A stretch of 64,000 nt of DNA from JBCBCP01 sp038530575 (GCA_038530575.1 JBCBCP010000004.1:73775-137774); one strand, 5' to 3'; numbered from the stretch's first letter, positions 33,904 through 43,304 are shown. The notes: generated by a model not told the origin, from the letters alone. Numbers and translations: made by a program.

Positions 33904-35501
33904 GCCTGTTGAACGTGCAACACGTGCACCTGCAGATCGGCGAACACGACATTCTGTCCGATGTCAGTCTGACAACCGACCCCGGCGAAATCGTTGCCAT
34001 CACGGGTGAATCGGGGTCGGGCAAATCGATGACCGCCCTCGCCATCATGGGTCTGCTGCCAGACGCGGCACACGTAAGCGGGTCAATCGACCTGAACGGC
34101 GAAAATCTCCTGTCCAAGACCGAAGCGCAGATGTGCGCCCTACGCGGGCAATCCATTGGCATGGTCTTTCAGGAACCCATGACGGCGCTCAACCCGGTTA
34201 AGACCATCGGCGATCAGGTGGCTGAAACGATCCTCGTACACGAGGGCGTCCCAAAGGCAGAGGCAATGGCCCGCGCCGCGCAAACGCTACAGCGCGTCGG
34301 CCTTCCCAGAGAACGCTTTCCGCTGTCCCGTTTCCCGCACGAGCTGTCAGGCGGCCAGCGCCAGCGCGTCGTGATCGCCATGGCAATCGCCCTGCGCCCC
34401 TCTTTGCTCATCGCGGATGAGCCGACAACCGCGCTGGACGTGACCACGCAAGCGCAAATCCTCGACCTGCTGAAACGGCTAACCGCGGAAGATGGCATGG
34501 GCCTCTTGATGATAACCCACGACCTTGCCGTCGTGGCGGACATGGCCGAGCGGATCATCGTCATGCAGCACGGCAAGATCGTCGAGCAAGGTCAAACGCA
34601 CACCCTTCTGCGCGAGATGAAACACCCCTACACCCGGGCGCTGTTCGCCGCGTCCGCCCACGAAGTCGACCTGCCGCAGACCCAAGCCGACACGCCGCTG
34701 CTGCAAGTCAACAAGGTCAGCCGTGACTACCGCCTGCCCCGCACCCGCCTTTTTGCCCGCCCCGGCAGTTTTCGCGCGGTGGAGCACGTGAGTTTTGACA
34801 TCAACCGGGGCGAACGGCTGGGGCTTGTTGGGGAAAGTGGTTGTGGGAAATCGACCCTAACACGGGCTATCTTGGGTCTCGAAGACGTGCAAGAGGGCAC
34901 GATTACGCTAGACGGTGCACCAGTGTTCGGCGCGGGCCGACCCAACCTCGACGTTCGGCGCAAAATGCAAGTCGTGTTTCAAGACCCTTTTGGAAGCTTC
35001 AACCCCCGGCATAGGGTCGAACGCGCGATTTGCGAGCCGTTCCACCTACTTGCCGACCCGCCAACTGGACAGGCCCGCGCAGATGTAGTGGCCGAGACGC
35101 TCCGCGCCGTGGGCCTAAGCCCCGATGACGCTCAAAAATATCCGCACCAATTCTCAGGGGGCCAACGCCAGCGCATCGCTATCGCCCGCGCACTCATCAT
35201 CCGCCCCGAACTCATCGTCTTTGACGAGGCCGTTAGCGCCCTTGATGTATCGGTTCGCGCGCAAATACTCGACCTGCTCGCGGACCTTTGCCGCCAGAAC
35301 GACCTCACCTACCTCTTCATCAGCCACGATTTAAGTGTCGTGCGCACCGTGACTGACCGCGTGCTTGTCATGCAATCAGGCAAAATCGTCGAAGAGGGGC
35401 CGACGGCTTCTGTGTTCGACTCGCCAAAGCACCCCTACACACAGAGCCTGATCGCCGCCGCGCCGCGGCTGCCCAACCTGGAGGGCCTCACCCATGCTTG
35501 A
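33900..35501 (+). CDS. ABC transporter double ATPase (DppD-DppF fused)
   Basis: A 533-residue protein with two complete ABC ATPase domains. The first has GESGSGKSMT, LSGGQRQRV and LLIADEPTTALD; the second has GESGCGKSTLT, FSGGQRQRIA and LIVFDEAVSALD. This gives both ATP-hydrolysing subunits of a dipeptide-type importer in one chain. Each half ends with the KHPYT-type extension common in oligopeptide importers. Its end overlaps the aldehyde dehydrogenase start by 8 bases. Confidence 0.94.
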   Translation: MSLLNVQHVHLQIGEHDILSDVSLTTDPGEIVAITGESGSGKSMTALAIMGLLPDAAHVSGSIDLNGENLLSKTEAQMCALRGQSIGMVFQEPMTALNPVKTIGDQVAETILVHEGVPKAEAMARAAQTLQRVGLPRERFPLSRFPHELSGGQRQRVVIAMAIALRPSLLIADEPTTALDVTTQAQILDLLKRLTAEDGMGLLMITHDLAVVADMAERIIVMQHGKIVEQGQTHTLLREMKHPYTRALFAASAHEVDLPQTQADTPLLQVNKVSRDYRLPRTRLFARPGSFRAVEHVSFDINRGERLGLVGESGCGKSTLTRAILGLEDVQEGTITLDGAPVFGAGRPNLDVRRKMQVVFQDPFGSFNPRHRVERAICEPFHLLADPPTGQARADVVAETLRAVGLSPDDAQKYPHQFSGGQRQRIAIARALIIRPELIVFDEAVSALDVSVRAQILDLLADLCRQNDLTYLFISHDLSVVRTVTDRVLVMQSGKIVEEGPTASVFDSPKHPYTQSLIAAAPRLPNLEGLTHA

Positions 35502-36930
35502 CACCTTTGACTGGACGCAAATGCTGATCGGAGGCAGATGGGAGCCCGCGCGCGAATCCCTGCCACTGATCAACCCGTCAGACGGGAGGCACCTCGCCAA
35601 CATCGCGGCAGGCTCTGCAGAGGACATAGGACGTGCCGTTGTCGCCGCACAGACTGCGTTGACCGGCGATTGGGGGCGCATGACCGCGGCCGAACGGGGC
35701 CGCATCCTATCCAAAATAGGCTCTGACGTGGCTGAAAACGTCGACAAATTGGCGAAGCTCGAAGCCATGGACGTCGGCAAACCCCTCACGCAGGCGCGTG
35801 CAGACGCGCTCGCGCTGGCCCGATATCTGGAATTCTATGGCGGGGCGGCGGACAAGATCACGGGCGAAACCATCCCCTATCTTGACGGATACACCGTCTA
35901 CACACTGCGCGAGCCACACGGCGTCACGGGCCACATCATCCCGTGGAATTACCCGATGCAGATCATCGGCCGCTCTGTTGGCGCGGCCCTCGCCATGGGC
36001 AACGCCTGCGTCCTTAAACCTGCAGAAGAGGCTTGCCTGACAGCGCTCGCCTTCGCCGACATTTGCCGTGCGGCAGGTCTACCCGATGGCGCGCTGAATG
36101 TCGTGCCAGGCACGGGGGTCGGAGCTGGCGCCGCACTGGCCGCGCACCCGGGCGTAAAGCACATCAGTTTCACAGGCTCGGTCCGCACCGGCTCCCTTGT
36201 CCAACAAGCGGCCGGGGCCAACGTCGTACCCGTGACGTTGGAGCTGGGCGGCAAATCCCCTCAACTGGTCTTCGATGATGCGGACCTTGACACCGCGCTA
36301 CCATTCCTTGTGAACGCCGGCATCCAGAACGCAGGTCAGACCTGTTCGGCTTCATCCCGCATTCTTGTGCAAAAGCGGCTCTATACAGAAGTTTTGGAGC
36401 GTATGTCAGCCGCCTATGAAGAGCTGACAGTCGGCCCCGCACTGGATGACCTGCGCGTTGGTCCCCTGATTTCCGCGCGGCAAAAACAGATCGTCGAAGG
36501 CTTCCTCGGCCAAGGTGAAGACCTGACAATCGCCGCAAAAGGCGTCCTGCAAAACGCGCCCGAAACGGGGGCTTACATCCGCCCAACCCTCTTTGCGGAC
36601 GTCCCACCGGATCACATGCTGGCGCAGCAAGAGATCTTCGGCCCCGTTCAGGTGCTGATCCCCTTCGACGACGAGGATGACGCGATCCGCATCGCCAACG
36701 GCACAGACTACGGTCTTGTTGCAAGCATCTGGACCCGGGACGGCGCGCGACAAATGCGGCTGGCCAAACGGCTGCGCGCAGGGCAGGTTTTCATCAACAA
36801 CTACGGCGCCGGGGGCGGGGTAGAACTGCCCTTCGGCGGTGTCGGCGCATCCGGGCACGGGCGCGAAAAAGGGTTCGAGGCACTCTACGGCTTCTCGACG
36901 CTCAAAACAGTCGCCGCGCATCACGGCTAG
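35494..36930 (+). CDS. Aldehyde dehydrogenase, NAD(P)-dependent
   Basis: A 478-residue aldehyde dehydrogenase oxidising an aldehyde to the acid. Catalytic Glu250 lies in TLELGGKSPQ and Cys284 in GQTCSA; the cofactor site includes PWNYPMQ and FTGSVRTG. It resembles the betaine/aminobutyraldehyde group by general pattern, but that is not diagnostic. It is translationally linked to the ABC transporter and precedes the SDR by 10 bases, so it probably acts on a product of the imported compound. Confidence 0.92.
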   Translation: MLDTFDWTQMLIGGRWEPARESLPLINPSDGRHLANIAAGSAEDIGRAVVAAQTALTGDWGRMTAAERGRILSKIGSDVAENVDKLAKLEAMDVGKPLTQARADALALARYLEFYGGAADKITGETIPYLDGYTVYTLREPHGVTGHIIPWNYPMQIIGRSVGAALAMGNACVLKPAEEACLTALAFADICRAAGLPDGALNVVPGTGVGAGAALAAHPGVKHISFTGSVRTGSLVQQAAGANVVPVTLELGGKSPQLVFDDADLDTALPFLVNAGIQNAGQTCSASSRILVQKRLYTEVLERMSAAYEELTVGPALDDLRVGPLISARQKQIVEGFLGQGEDLTIAAKGVLQNAPETGAYIRPTLFADVPPDHMLAQQEIFGPVQVLIPFDDEDDAIRIANGTDYGLVASIWTRDGARQMRLAKRLRAGQVFINNYGAGGGVELPFGGVGASGHGREKGFEALYGFSTLKTVAAHHG

Positions 36931-36940
36931 GGAGGACACC

Positions 36941-37681
36941 ATGCAACTGGAAGGCAAAACGGCCATCGTCACGGGCGGCGCATCAGGCTTTGGCGACGGG
37001 ATCGCTCGGGCCTTTGCCGCGTCGGGCGCCCAGGTCATGGTCGCGGACATCAACGGCGACGGCGCACAGTCGGTCGCGCAACAGATCGGCGGAATCGGGC
37101 AGCAGGTCGACGTCTCGGACGGCACATCGGTTCAGGCAATGGCGGATGCGGCCCTCGCCAGTTTCGGCCACGTCGACATCCTCGTAAACAACGCGGGCAT
37201 CACGCACCTGCCGCAAGCCATGGAATACGTAACCGAACAGGATTTCGATCGCGTCTTTGCCGTGAACATGAAGTCGGTCTACCTGACAGCCCGCGCCCTC
37301 GTTCCCCATTTCAAATCGCGCAAAACCGGCGCAATCCTCAACGTCGCCTCTACTGCGGGCGTGTCCCCCCGCCCCCGCCTGAACTGGTACAACGCGTCCA
37401 AGGGCTGGATGATCACCGCGACCAAGGCGATGGCTGTTGAACTCGCCCCCGAGGGCATCCGGGTGAACGCCATCAACCCGGTCGCAGGCGAAACACCCCT
37501 GCTGAAAAGCTTCATGGGCGAAGACACCCCGGAAATCCGCGCCAAGTTCCTGAGCACCATCCCCCTTGGCCGCTTCTCCACCCCGCAAGACATGGGCGCG
37601 GCGGCCACTTTCCTCTGCTCCGATGCCGCCAGCATGATCACCGGGGTCGCGATGGAAGTCGACGGAGGACGTTGCATATGA
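36941..37681 (+). CDS. Short-chain dehydrogenase/reductase (SDR)
   Basis: A 246-residue classical SDR. The cofactor motif TGGASGFG is at 11-18, NNAG at about 83-86, and the Ser137-Tyr150-Lys154 catalytic set lies in NVASTAG and WYNASK. Asp36 at the end of the second strand (MVADINGD) favours NAD over NADP. The start at 36941 has GGAGG 6 bases upstream. Its stop overlaps the next cupin start (ATGA). The substrate is unknown. Confidence 0.92.
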   Translation: MQLEGKTAIVTGGASGFGDGIARAFAASGAQVMVADINGDGAQSVAQQIGGIGQQVDVSDGTSVQAMADAALASFGHVDILVNNAGITHLPQAMEYVTEQDFDRVFAVNMKSVYLTARALVPHFKSRKTGAILNVASTAGVSPRPRLNWYNASKGWMITATKAMAVELAPEGIRVNAINPVAGETPLLKSFMGEDTPEIRAKFLSTIPLGRFSTPQDMGAAATFLCSDAASMITGVAMEVDGGRCI

Positions 37682-38028
37682 CCCCGATCAACCTCGCAGA
37701 AAAACTCGCCCTGTTCGACACCCATTGGGACCCGCACGTCGTCGCGGACTACAACGGAAACGACGTGATGGTCGTGAAGTTCAAAGGCGAATTTCCCTTC
37801 CACCTGCACGAGGACACGGACGATTTCTTCCTCGTGCTCGAAGGCGCAATGGTGATGGACCTCGAAGAGACCAGCCACGACGTCAAGGCTGGTGAGCTCT
37901 TCATTGTCCCCAAAGGCGTCACCCACCGACCCCGCGCCAACGAGGAGTGCAAAGTCCTTCTTATCGAGCCAAAAGGAGAGCCTAACACGGGTGATCCAGC
38001 CACCGCGGCCAAGAAACCGCACATCTAA
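37678..38028 (+). CDS. Small cupin-domain protein
   Basis: A 116-residue single cupin with motif 1 FPFHLHEDTDDFFLVLEG (His, His, Glu) and motif 2 VPKGVTHRPRA. It is not closely similar to the cupin at 30488. The ATG at 37678 overlaps the SDR stop and has GGAGG 9 bases upstream; a TTG two codons earlier is less likely. Its role is unknown. A copy of the intergenic repeat begins at the base after its stop. Confidence 0.82.
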   Translation: MTPINLAEKLALFDTHWDPHVVADYNGNDVMVVKFKGEFPFHLHEDTDDFFLVLEGAMVMDLEETSHDVKAGELFIVPKGVTHRPRANEECKVLLIEPKGEPNTGDPATAAKKPHI

Positions 38029-38062
38029 CCTTCACTTGGCAAAGAAAACCTCCGCCGGAGGC
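38029..38062 (+). repeat. Intergenic repeat, copy B
   Basis: A 34-base element closely matching 26258-26292: CCTTCACTTGGCAAA, an A-rich link, then CCTCCGCCGGAGG, here a perfect inverted repeat. Its GGAGG (38057-38061) lies 12 bases before the ATG of the next gene and may serve as its ribosome site, so the hairpin could hide that site. Confidence 0.6.
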
Positions 38063-38073
38063 ACGAAATCAAA

Positions 38074-39072
38074 ATGCACCCTGGTCCCAAAAATCTCATC
38101 ACCGACGTGCCCGGCCTCAAGGTTGGCAACGCGCAGGATCAACACCTGAAATCTGGCGCAACGGTGCTGACCGCGGACACACCCTTCACTGCCTCCGTTG
38201 CCGTAATGGGCGGCGCACCAGGCACGCGCGAGACCGACCTTTTGCAACCCGACAAATCCGTGGCACAGGTCGATGCGCTAGTCCTATCGGGAGGAAGCGC
38301 CTATGGCCTCGACGCCTGTTCAGGCGTGTCCGACGCCCTTCGCGGGGCCAACCGTGGCTACCGCGTCGGCCCCGCGATCATCCCACTTGTCCCCGGAGCA
38401 ATCATCTTTGACCTGCTCTCGGGCGGGGACAAAGCGTGGGACACAAACCCATACCGCGACCTCGGCCGCGCCGCGTTTGAAGCCGCCAATAAAACCTTCG
38501 AAATCGGCTCCCACGGCGCAGGCACCGGCGCGATGACGGCCATGATGAAGGGCGGGCTCGGCTCCGCGTCGCTGGAAGTCGCTGGCGGAACCGTCGGCGC
38601 CCTTGTCGCGGCCAACCCGATGGGCAGCGTCACAACTCCCGGCGACAAGCATTTCTGGGCGGCCCCGTTTGAGGTGGACGGAGAGTTCGGCGGGCTTGGA
38701 ACAGACCCTAACACAGGGCTTGGCCGTTCTTTGGAAAGCCGCAAGATGTCCGCAATGCTCGAACGCGCCAACACGACCATCGCCATCGTCGCAACCGACA
38801 TCGACCTGACGAAAGCACAGTGTCAGCGCGTCGCGTGGGCAGCCCATGACGGCATCGCCCGCGCCTGCGTTCCGGCGCACAGCCCCGGCGATGGCGATCT
38901 GGTCTTTGCCATCTCGACCGGGGCGCAGCCGATGAAAGCGCCGGAACGCGACCTCGCCCTGATCGGCCACGCCGCCGCGGTGTGTTTGACCCGCGCCATC
39001 GCCCGCGCGGTCTATCACGCAACCCCCGCCCCTGATGACCTGCTACCCTGCTGGAGGGACCTCAATGCCTGA
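38074..39072 (+). CDS. P1-family Ntn-hydrolase, NylC/DmpA-like aminopeptidase or amide-oligomer hydrolase
   Basis: A 332-residue member of the DmpA/NylC (peptidase P1) group, which self-cleaves and uses the new N-terminal residue as nucleophile. The cleavage site is visible at Asn233-Thr234 in RANTTIAIVATD, as in the 6-aminohexanoate-oligomer hydrolase NylC. Other family parts are VPGLKVGNAQD, LSGGSAYGLDA and GKH-like GDKHFWAAPFE. Relatives cleave beta-peptides, D-amino peptides or nylon oligomers. It is embedded in a transport and oxidation operon, which supports a catabolic role. Confidence 0.87.
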   Translation: MHPGPKNLITDVPGLKVGNAQDQHLKSGATVLTADTPFTASVAVMGGAPGTRETDLLQPDKSVAQVDALVLSGGSAYGLDACSGVSDALRGANRGYRVGPAIIPLVPGAIIFDLLSGGDKAWDTNPYRDLGRAAFEAANKTFEIGSHGAGTGAMTAMMKGGLGSASLEVAGGTVGALVAANPMGSVTTPGDKHFWAAPFEVDGEFGGLGTDPNTGLGRSLESRKMSAMLERANTTIAIVATDIDLTKAQCQRVAWAAHDGIARACVPAHSPGDGDLVFAISTGAQPMKAPERDLALIGHAAAVCLTRAIARAVYHATPAPDDLLPCWRDLNA

Positions 39073-39859
39073 GATCGACCTGAACGGCATCACGATGCAC
39101 TACGAGGTGGGCGGCTCGGGCCCGCCTTTGATCCTGCTGGCGGGTATGCTGTCGGACAACGCCAGTTGGGGTCCGCTGGTCGAACCCCTCGCCCAGAACC
39201 ACACGGTAATCCGCCCCGATAACCGCACGACCGGCCGCACAACCCCGTGGGATGCCCCGGTCAGCGTTGGGCAAATGGCCGAAGACGCCGCGGCATTAAT
39301 GCAAGCGCTTGGCCATACAGACTACCACGTAATCGGCCATTCGATGGGCGGCCTGATGGCGATGGAGCTTGCGGGGCTGGCCGATCTTGCCTCGCTCACC
39401 ATCCTCTGTTCGGCGCCCGTCCGCGTCCCCCGCACGATGGCGATGTTCGATACCCTCACGGCCATCCGGGCCGAACCAAACGGGGAAGAGCTGTGGCTAC
39501 GCGCCCTCTACCCCTGGGCCTTCCAACCCACCTTTTTTGCCGATCCCATTAATATAGAGACGGCTTTGAAGGCGGCCCGCGCCTATCCCTACGCGCAAAC
39601 CTTGCCTGCAATGCGGCATCAGATCGAGGCACTGCGCACCTTCAAACCCCGCACACGTCCCGCCGACATCAAAGCACCCACGCAAGTGGTGTTCGCAGAA
39701 CATGATCTGATGATCCCGGAGGCTGCAGGCCGCGCGGCATTCGCTGCGATCCCCAATGTCACCATGCACACGGTCCCGGATGCGGGTCACTCGATCCACT
39801 GGGACAACCCGGCAGCCGTGCTCGAACTGATCCTCGCCCATACCGGAGACACGACATGA
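39065..39859 (+). CDS. Alpha/beta hydrolase
   Basis: A 264-residue alpha/beta-fold hydrolase. The nucleophile elbow is GHSMGG with Ser93; the acid is probably the Asp in VFAEHDLMIPE and the base His lies in DAGHSIHWDNP. It overlaps the NylC-like gene by 8 bases at its start and the helical-repeat gene by ATGA at its end, so all three are probably co-translated. Ester or lactone cleavage is likely; the substrate is unknown. Confidence 0.87.
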   Translation: MPEIDLNGITMHYEVGGSGPPLILLAGMLSDNASWGPLVEPLAQNHTVIRPDNRTTGRTTPWDAPVSVGQMAEDAAALMQALGHTDYHVIGHSMGGLMAMELAGLADLASLTILCSAPVRVPRTMAMFDTLTAIRAEPNGEELWLRALYPWAFQPTFFADPINIETALKAARAYPYAQTLPAMRHQIEALRTFKPRTRPADIKAPTQVVFAEHDLMIPEAAGRAAFAAIPNVTMHTVPDAGHSIHWDNPAAVLELILAHTGDTT

Positions 39860-41205
39860 ACGACCTTTATGGCTTGCCCGTGACGGGCGCAGACGATGCG
39901 GCACTGGGCGGGATCAACGATTTCGTGCACGGATTCATTAGCTTTCAGCCCAAGGCGGCAAACGTCATTGCGGCTGCAAAGGCAGCGCCAGAATGTGGTT
40001 TGGTCAACGCCTATGCCGCGATCCTCTACATGCTGCTCGAGGCGCCCATCGCGCCAAAGCTGGCCGCACCGTTTATCCAAAAAGCCGAAGCGGCCACTAG
40101 CCTCACCAAACGCGAGGCGGCAGCGGTCAAGGCCGCACGGCTTTTCCACGATGGGGACGTCCCGGCACTGATTGCACTTTGCGAAAAGACGGTTTCGGCT
40201 CATCCGCGGGACATGGTGATGCTCAAGCTTGGCCAGTATCACACGTTCAATATCGGCGATTTTCCGGCAATGCTTCGTATTGCGCAAAAGGCCATGCCCG
40301 GCGCGTCAGACATCGCATATGCCCACGGAATGCTCGCCTTTGGCTATGAGGAGTCGCATCTGCTCGACCATGCAGAACAAGCCGCGAAACGGGCGCTAAG
40401 GCTGGACGAGTCGGAGCCTTGGGCGCACCACGCACTGGCCCATGTTTACCTGACGCGCGGGAAGGTAGCCGAAGGGACAGCTTTTCTGGAATCGGTCGCG
40501 CATCACTGGGATGGGCTCAATTCCTTTATGCATTCGCATAACTGGTGGCACCTGGCCTTGTTCTACATATCTGCTGGGAGGACCAAGGATTTGTTGAGCG
40601 CATACGACACGCACGTCTGGGGCCTATCGATGGACTACAGCCAGGATCAGGTCGGCGCTATTTCACTGCTGGCGCGAATGGAATTCGCAGGCGTAAACGT
40701 CGGGGACCGCTGGCAGGAAGTGGCCGATTTCGTGGCAAAGCGTGGCGCCGATACCGTCTCGCCCTTCCTGACGCTGCAGTACCTCTATGCCCTAGGCCGC
40801 GCAAAACGCCCCGAGGGCGAGGCGCTGCTTGCCGCGATAGAGGCGCGCGCAGAGGATGACGGCCAGCACGACCACGCAGTCTGGCGCGACGTGGCGCTGT
40901 GGGCGGCGCACGGCATCGCGGCCCATGCGGCGCGGGATTACGATGACTGCATCCGCTTTCTGGGCAAGGCGCTACCACGGCTCGCCGAATGCGGCGGCAG
41001 CCACGCCCAAAGGGACTTGTTCGAGCAGATCCACCTTGATGCGTTGATCAAATCCGGCCTGACAAGCCGAGCTCAGCAAGTGATGGAGATGCGCCGCACC
41101 TTCGATCCGGACGGCGTACCGCTGAACCGGATGCTGGCCGAAGCCTACGACAGCCTCGGCCTGCCTGAGCAGGCCGAAGAGGCACGGGCGCGGATCAGCG
41201 CGTAA
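39856..41205 (+). CDS. Tetratricopeptide-like helical repeat protein (TTC38-like)
   Basis: A 449-residue soluble protein of stacked helices that resembles the TTC38 family of TPR proteins. Segments such as AHGMLAFGYEESHLLDHAEQ, ALRLDESEPWAHHALAHVYL and HSHNWWHLALFYI have the TPR-like hydrophobic spacing. No signal peptide is seen. It ends the catabolic operon and overlaps the convergent dxs gene by 11 bases. TPR proteins usually hold partners together; its partner is unknown. Confidence 0.78.
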   Translation: MNDLYGLPVTGADDAALGGINDFVHGFISFQPKAANVIAAAKAAPECGLVNAYAAILYMLLEAPIAPKLAAPFIQKAEAATSLTKREAAAVKAARLFHDGDVPALIALCEKTVSAHPRDMVMLKLGQYHTFNIGDFPAMLRIAQKAMPGASDIAYAHGMLAFGYEESHLLDHAEQAAKRALRLDESEPWAHHALAHVYLTRGKVAEGTAFLESVAHHWDGLNSFMHSHNWWHLALFYISAGRTKDLLSAYDTHVWGLSMDYSQDQVGAISLLARMEFAGVNVGDRWQEVADFVAKRGADTVSPFLTLQYLYALGRAKRPEGEALLAAIEARAEDDGQHDHAVWRDVALWAAHGIAAHAARDYDDCIRFLGKALPRLAECGGSHAQRDLFEQIHLDALIKSGLTSRAQQVMEMRRTFDPDGVPLNRMLAEAYDSLGLPEQAEEARARISA

Positions 41206-43102
41206 TCTGAACCACTTTCGGGTCTGTGATCCCCAGCGCTTGACGGGCCAAGCGGGCGATATCGCCCCGCGTCAGAGCCGCATTGGCGTACATCTCATCC
41301 GGGCTCGCCTGATCGATGTAGCGGTCGGGCAAATACATCGTGCGCACCTTGCACGCCCCATCAAGCAAGCCCGCGCCAGCGGCTTCTTGCAGAACCATCG
41401 CCCCAAAGCCGCCCATCGCGCCGTGTTCCACGGTGATAAGGGCAGCATGGTTTTCAAGAAGGCTCGCTATCAACTCCATGTCGAGCGGTTTAGCAAATCG
41501 CGCATCGGCGATCGTGACGTTCAATCCCTCGGCAATCAGGCTTTCGGCGGCGGCTTCGCAAGTCGCAAGCGGTTCACCCAACGCGAGAAGCGCGACATCC
41601 CCTTTGCCGCCCCAGACGATACGCCCCTTGCCGATCTCAAGCACCTCGCCGCGCTCAGGCAGCTCAACGCCTCGACCTGCGCCGCGCGGATATCGAAAGG
41701 CGATTGGGCCGGCGTCATGCGCCGTCGCGGTTGCCACCATGTGCACCAATTCGGCTTCGTCGGACGCCGCCATGACGACCATCCCGGGCAGCGCCGCGAG
41801 GTAGCCAATGTCAAACGCGCCGGCATGGGTCGCCCCATCGGCGCCGACCAGCCCCGCACGGTCTAGCGCAAAGCGCACGGGAAGACCTTGCAGCGCCACG
41901 TCGTGCACCACCTGGTCGTAACCGCGCTGAAGGAAGGTCGAATAGATCGCGCAGAATGGTTTGAGCCCAGACGCAGCCATGCCAGCCGCAAAGGTGACGC
42001 CGTGCTGCTCCGCAATGCCGACGTCAAAAACACGCGAAGGAAACACTTCCGCCATCTTGTCCACGCCTGTGCCTGAGGGCATCGCGGCCGTCACCGCAAC
42101 AACGGACGGATCGCGCCGCGCCTCGTCAAGCAACGCTGAGCCAAAGACAGATGTGTACGATGGCGCGTTGCTCGCGCCCTTCTTCTGCTCGCCCGAGGCG
42201 ACGTCGAACTTGGCCACCCCGTGATACTTGTCGGCCGACCCTTCGGCGGGCGCATAGCCCTTGCCCTTCACCGTGCAAGCGTGAATGAGGACCGGCCCCG
42301 TTGCCCGCGCGCGGACAGAGCGCAGAACGCTCAGCACCTCGGCCATGTCGTGCCCATCGATGGGGCCGATATAGTCAAAGCCAAGCTCTTCGAAGAACGT
42401 GCCGCGCGATTCAATCCCGGTGACCATTTCCCGCGCGCGCCGTGCCCCGTCGCGCATGGGTTTGGGCAGCGCGGCCTCCATCCCTTCGGCCAGGGCGTGA
42501 AAGGGCGTCATGCGCGACAGGTTCGACAGATAGTCAGACATCGCGCCAACAGGCGGAGCGATCGACATCTCGTTGTCGTTCAGGATCACGATCAGGCGGC
42601 GGCCCTCGCTACCTGCGTTGTTAAGCGCCTCATAGGCCATGCCCGCACTGATCGACCCGTCGCCAATCACGGCAATCGCATCGCCGACCGGCTGGCCCAG
42701 ATCCCGGCCCGTGGCAAAGCCCAGCGCCGCAGAAATCGAGGTCGACGAATGCGCGGCGCCAAAGGGGTCAAAGTCGCTTTCGGACCGCTTGGTGAATCCG
42801 CTGAGCCCATCCTTCTGGCGCAGGCTGAGCATCCGGTCGCGGCGGCCAGTCAGGATCTTGTGCGGGTAACACTGGTGGCCAACGTCCCAGATCAGCTTGT
42901 CGCGCGGGGCGCTGAACACCGCGTGGATGGCAACCGTCAGTTCGACCACTCCCAATGATGAGCCGAGATGCCCGCCTGTCTGGCTGACCACCTCGATCAC
43001 TTCGCGGCGCACCTCGCCCGCAAGGCGCGCAAGGTCGCCGTCGGTCAGGCCTTTGAGGTCGGCAGGGCCGGCGACGCGGTCCAGAAGCGGTGTATGGGTC
43101 AT
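41195..43102 (-). CDS. dxs: 1-deoxy-D-xylulose-5-phosphate synthase
   Basis: A 635-residue TPP enzyme that condenses pyruvate and glyceraldehyde 3-phosphate, the first step of the MEP isoprenoid pathway. The TPP motif is GDGSISAGMAYEALNN at about 147-162; the catalytic DVGHQCYPHKILTGR segment is near 73-87. Isoprenoids supply the carotenoids and the bacteriochlorophyll tail, which explains its place at the end of the puf region, as in Rhodobacter. The ATG at 43102 gives the family start. About 200 bases with hairpins separate it from pufC. Confidence 0.96.
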   Translation of the reverse strand: MTHTPLLDRVAGPADLKGLTDGDLARLAGEVRREVIEVVSQTGGHLGSSLGVVELTVAIHAVFSAPRDKLIWDVGHQCYPHKILTGRRDRMLSLRQKDGLSGFTKRSESDFDPFGAAHSSTSISAALGFATGRDLGQPVGDAIAVIGDGSISAGMAYEALNNAGSEGRRLIVILNDNEMSIAPPVGAMSDYLSNLSRMTPFHALAEGMEAALPKPMRDGARRAREMVTGIESRGTFFEELGFDYIGPIDGHDMAEVLSVLRSVRARATGPVLIHACTVKGKGYAPAEGSADKYHGVAKFDVASGEQKKGASNAPSYTSVFGSALLDEARRDPSVVAVTAAMPSGTGVDKMAEVFPSRVFDVGIAEQHGVTFAAGMAASGLKPFCAIYSTFLQRGYDQVVHDVALQGLPVRFALDRAGLVGADGATHAGAFDIGYLAALPGMVVMAASDEAELVHMVATATAHDAGPIAFRYPRGAGRGVELPERGEVLEIGKGRIVWGGKGDVALLALGEPLATCEAAAESLIAEGLNVTIADARFAKPLDMELIASLLENHAALITVEHGAMGGFGAMVLQEAAGAGLLDGACKVRTMYLPDRYIDQASPDEMYANAALTRGDIARLARQALGITDPKVVQITR

Positions 43103-43188
43103 GGCGCACTCCAATCAGATGTCGCCTCTTGCCAAAGGCGTTTTGCAAAAAGGCGCCGCGCAGAGGGGAAACTCCGCACGGCGCCAGG

Positions 43189-43229
43189 TTCCTGTAGCCA
43201 ACAGGAAGGGAACCGGGGGCAGAGCCCCC
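43189..43229 (-). terminator. Two hairpins between pufC and dxs
   Basis: A 7-bp stem TTCCTGT/ACAGGAA (43189-43195 with 43201-43207) and a 6-bp GGGGGC/GCCCCC stem (43215-43220 with 43224-43229). Read leftward they follow the pufC stop by about 75 bases. No T tract follows, so they may only attenuate transcription into dxs or protect the puf mRNA end. A further GGCGCC-based pairing is possible nearer dxs. Confidence 0.5.
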
Positions 43230-43304
43230 AATTGTCCGGACCAAGGAAGCCAGCGGTCCGAACCTGGCGTCAGGCGGGCGCGTGCGGGCGTCCGCCTGAA
43301 TTCC

